Assembly (NCBI GenBank): GCA_964630635.1 | Contig: CAZVVM010000105.1 | Location: 1 to 5,713, forward strand | Length of the DNA stretch: 5,713 bases | Direction: 5' to 3' | Source: Colimorpha_A sp964630635 | Lineage (GTDB): Bacteria > Bacillota > Clostridia > Oscillospirales > CAG-272 | Part shown: piece after piece, positions 4,076 through 5,713 of the stretch | Position numbering within the stretch: the first letter of the stretch is position 1 | Layout of the letters: every line of letters begins with the position of its first letter | Notes under the pieces: model-generated | The model's input: only the letters and a program-made list of their open reading frames with translations | Database searches by the model: none | Told to the model about the DNA's origin: nothing | Made by a program: the position numbers and the translations under genes

Positions 4076-5713
4076 ATGAAAAAGCTTTTAATCCTGATCC
4101 TTGCTGTCTGCATGGTTCTTCCTCTTGCTGCCTGCGGCGGCGGAAAGAAGTCGGGCGGCGGGGACGATAAGCCCGCAAACGTCCAAGCGTGGACTATGCA
4201 CAGCTTTCAAAAAACGATAGTAAACGTTGCTCCCAAGGGCGATTTCTCGACCGAGTACACGGTTTATCTTGCCAAGGGCGAGACCGAGGGCTGTCAGGTC
4301 GCAGTCTACTCCGACAAGGAGATCAAAAACGTTATGCTCACCCTTAAATCGGGTGAGACCGAGCTTATCAAGCCCTATATGTTCTCTATGAACGAAACTC
4401 ATAGGATTTCGAGAAAGTATTACACAGACGCTACGATACCTTATTACGGCAAACGCCTCACGCTCGAAGCAAAGACGATTCTCCCCTTCGTTGTCGAGTT
4501 CAAGACCGACGAAAACACTCCCGCAGGCGAGTACGAATACGTTTACGAGCTCAAGGACAAGGAAGGCAATGTTTACGCTACCTTTAACATAACCGCTCAC
4601 GTATGGGATTTCGCGCTTCCGGAGGAAAAGACCTTCGCTACTCCCGTGGGACTTGGCAGCGGCTCTATATACCATTTCAAGAGCGGAAGCTACGAGCAGT
4701 GGTATAACACCGTTCTTGAGCACAATATGTGTCCGTATCAGCTCCCGTACGATATTCTCGACGATAAAGCCGATGCGTATATGGACGACCCCCGTGTGAC
4801 CTCGTTTGAGATCTGGATCGAGAAGAATGAAGACGGCACCATCAAGGACGGAGAGCTCGAACGTATAACCAAGATATACAATAAGCTTAAAACTAACAAA
4901 AAATGGCTTGAAAAGGCGTTCTTCTATCCTCTCGACGAACCGAGAACTCCCGAGCAGCTTGAGGAGCTCAAGGAATGGGAGAAGCTGCTCACCAAGCATT
5001 TCCCCGAGATAGAGATCTGCGCGCCTTACTATACAAACATCCAGATCGGTGCGAATACCGACCAGACCGATCAAATGGAGAGCTATACCGACCTTTGGTG
5101 TCCGAAGCTCTGCCTCTGGGACGATGAAAGATCGTACGGAGACTTCCTCAACTACGTTCCGAGCAAGAGCTTTGCGGAAAGAATGAACGAGCAGATCGCA
5201 AAGGGCGACAGAATGTGGACTTACGTTTGTAACGACCCCGACGATCCTTACGCGCAGTTGTTTATCGACACCGAGGGTGTAAATCAGCGTCTTTTGTTCT
5301 GGCAGATATACCAGAGAAACATCGGCGGTTTCCTTTACTGGTCCGTAAACAGCTACGGTTATAAGGAAGGACCGCGTCCGTTCGAAAACGGCATCGAAAA
5401 CCCGACAATGCAGAATCCTTGGGAAACGACTAACACCAAGATCACGAACGGCGACGGCGGAACCATCTACGGTTGCGGCTTCCTCTTCTATCCCGGACCC
5501 GAGGTAGGAGTCGGTGGCGCAGTACCGTCCCTCAGAGCGAAGATCGTCCGCGACGGCGTTGACGATATCGAGATGTTCTACCTTGCCGAAAAGTATCTCG
5601 ACAAGGACTGGATAGTCGAAAAGACCAAGGAAGGAACACCCACTCTTACCGAATACGCAAGCGGCGACAAATACGTCGCTCTCCGCATCGAGATCGGTAA
5701 CGCTCTCGAAGCG
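4076..5713 (+). CDS. DUF4091 / GH123-like surface glycosidase lipoprotein, 3' partial
   Basis: The reading frame stays open for 546 codons to the window edge, so the C terminus is missing. It starts with a lipoprotein signal ending LPLAAC (C20) and a Gly/Lys linker. Residues about 40-180 look like a beta-sandwich accessory domain, as in GH123 proteins. The rest resembles the DUF4091/GH123 catalytic barrel: the paired acids D287-E288 in FFYPLDEPRTP, then GGFLYWSVNSYGY (417-429), NPWE (447-450), NGDGGTIYG (458-466) and VPSLRAKIVRDGVDDIEMFYL (about 483-503). In characterised GH123 enzymes the adjacent Asp-Glu pair performs substrate-assisted hydrolysis of beta-linked N-acetylgalactosamine. Many DUF4091 proteins are uncharacterised, so the substrate here is inference. 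It probably acts outside the cell, tethered to the membrane, and is co-transcribed with the lipoprotein upstream. Confidence 0.85.
   Translation, partial: MKKLLILILAVCMVLPLAACGGGKKSGGGDDKPANVQAWTMHSFQKTIVNVAPKGDFSTEYTVYLAKGETEGCQVAVYSDKEIKNVMLTLKSGETELIKPYMFSMNETHRISRKYYTDATIPYYGKRLTLEAKTILPFVVEFKTDENTPAGEYEYVYELKDKEGNVYATFNITAHVWDFALPEEKTFATPVGLGSGSIYHFKSGSYEQWYNTVLEHNMCPYQLPYDILDDKADAYMDDPRVTSFEIWIEKNEDGTIKDGELERITKIYNKLKTNKKWLEKAFFYPLDEPRTPEQLEELKEWEKLLTKHFPEIEICAPYYTNIQIGANTDQTDQMESYTDLWCPKLCLWDDERSYGDFLNYVPSKSFAERMNEQIAKGDRMWTYVCNDPDDPYAQLFIDTEGVNQRLLFWQIYQRNIGGFLYWSVNSYGYKEGPRPFENGIENPTMQNPWETTNTKITNGDGGTIYGCGFLFYPGPEVGVGGAVPSLRAKIVRDGVDDIEMFYLAEKYLDKDWIVEKTKEGTPTLTEYASGDKYVALRIEIGNALEA

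Noticed and set aside
4088..5074. 328-residue open frame on the - strand across the DUF4091 gene
   Set aside because: It is antisense to a gene with a signal peptide, a strong ribosome site and family motifs; its own translation resembles no protein.

Overview
The window looks like chromosomal DNA from an endospore-forming member of the Clostridia, most likely an uncultured gut Oscillospiraceae/Ruminococcaceae-type bacterium. Three things point this way. There is a clear spoIIID sporulation regulator. There are three Gram-positive-style lipoproteins. A dispersed intergenic repeat upstream of the first gene carries a motif familiar from many gut Firmicutes assemblies. All six genes lie on the + strand and their base composition looks uniform.

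Layout. Positions 1-326 hold no gene; from about 70 onward they are a hairpin-rich repeat unit that runs up to the start of pepT. Positions 327-2813 are a tightly packed operon: pepT (tripeptidase), a membrane-anchored YkuE-type metallophosphoesterase (1 base after the pepT stop), and a small Ig-like lipoprotein (its ATG overlaps the previous stop by one base). After a 71-base gap with a weak candidate sigma-E promoter comes spoIIID (2885-3163), closed by a strong A/T-flanked hairpin terminator. A near-consensus housekeeping promoter begins right beside that terminator. It drives a second unit: a 262-residue lipoprotein of unknown function (3258-4046) and a large lipoprotein of the DUF4091/GH123-like glycosidase type (4076 to the window edge, 546 residues seen, 3' end missing).

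How the genes may work together. The first operon pairs peptide turnover in the cytosol with two envelope proteins; the close packing argues for co-transcription, but no common pathway is evident. SpoIIID acts in the mother cell during sporulation and may have its own promoter or be read through from upstream. The last two genes probably form a surface unit in which the DUF4091 protein acts on an extracellular amino-sugar glycan and the smaller lipoprotein is a possible partner.

I found no clear novel multi-gene system, mobile element with a transposase, CRISPR array, tRNA or rRNA. The most interesting items are the repeat unit that appears to supply the 5' leader and ribosome binding site of pepT, and the two-lipoprotein unit at the right end.
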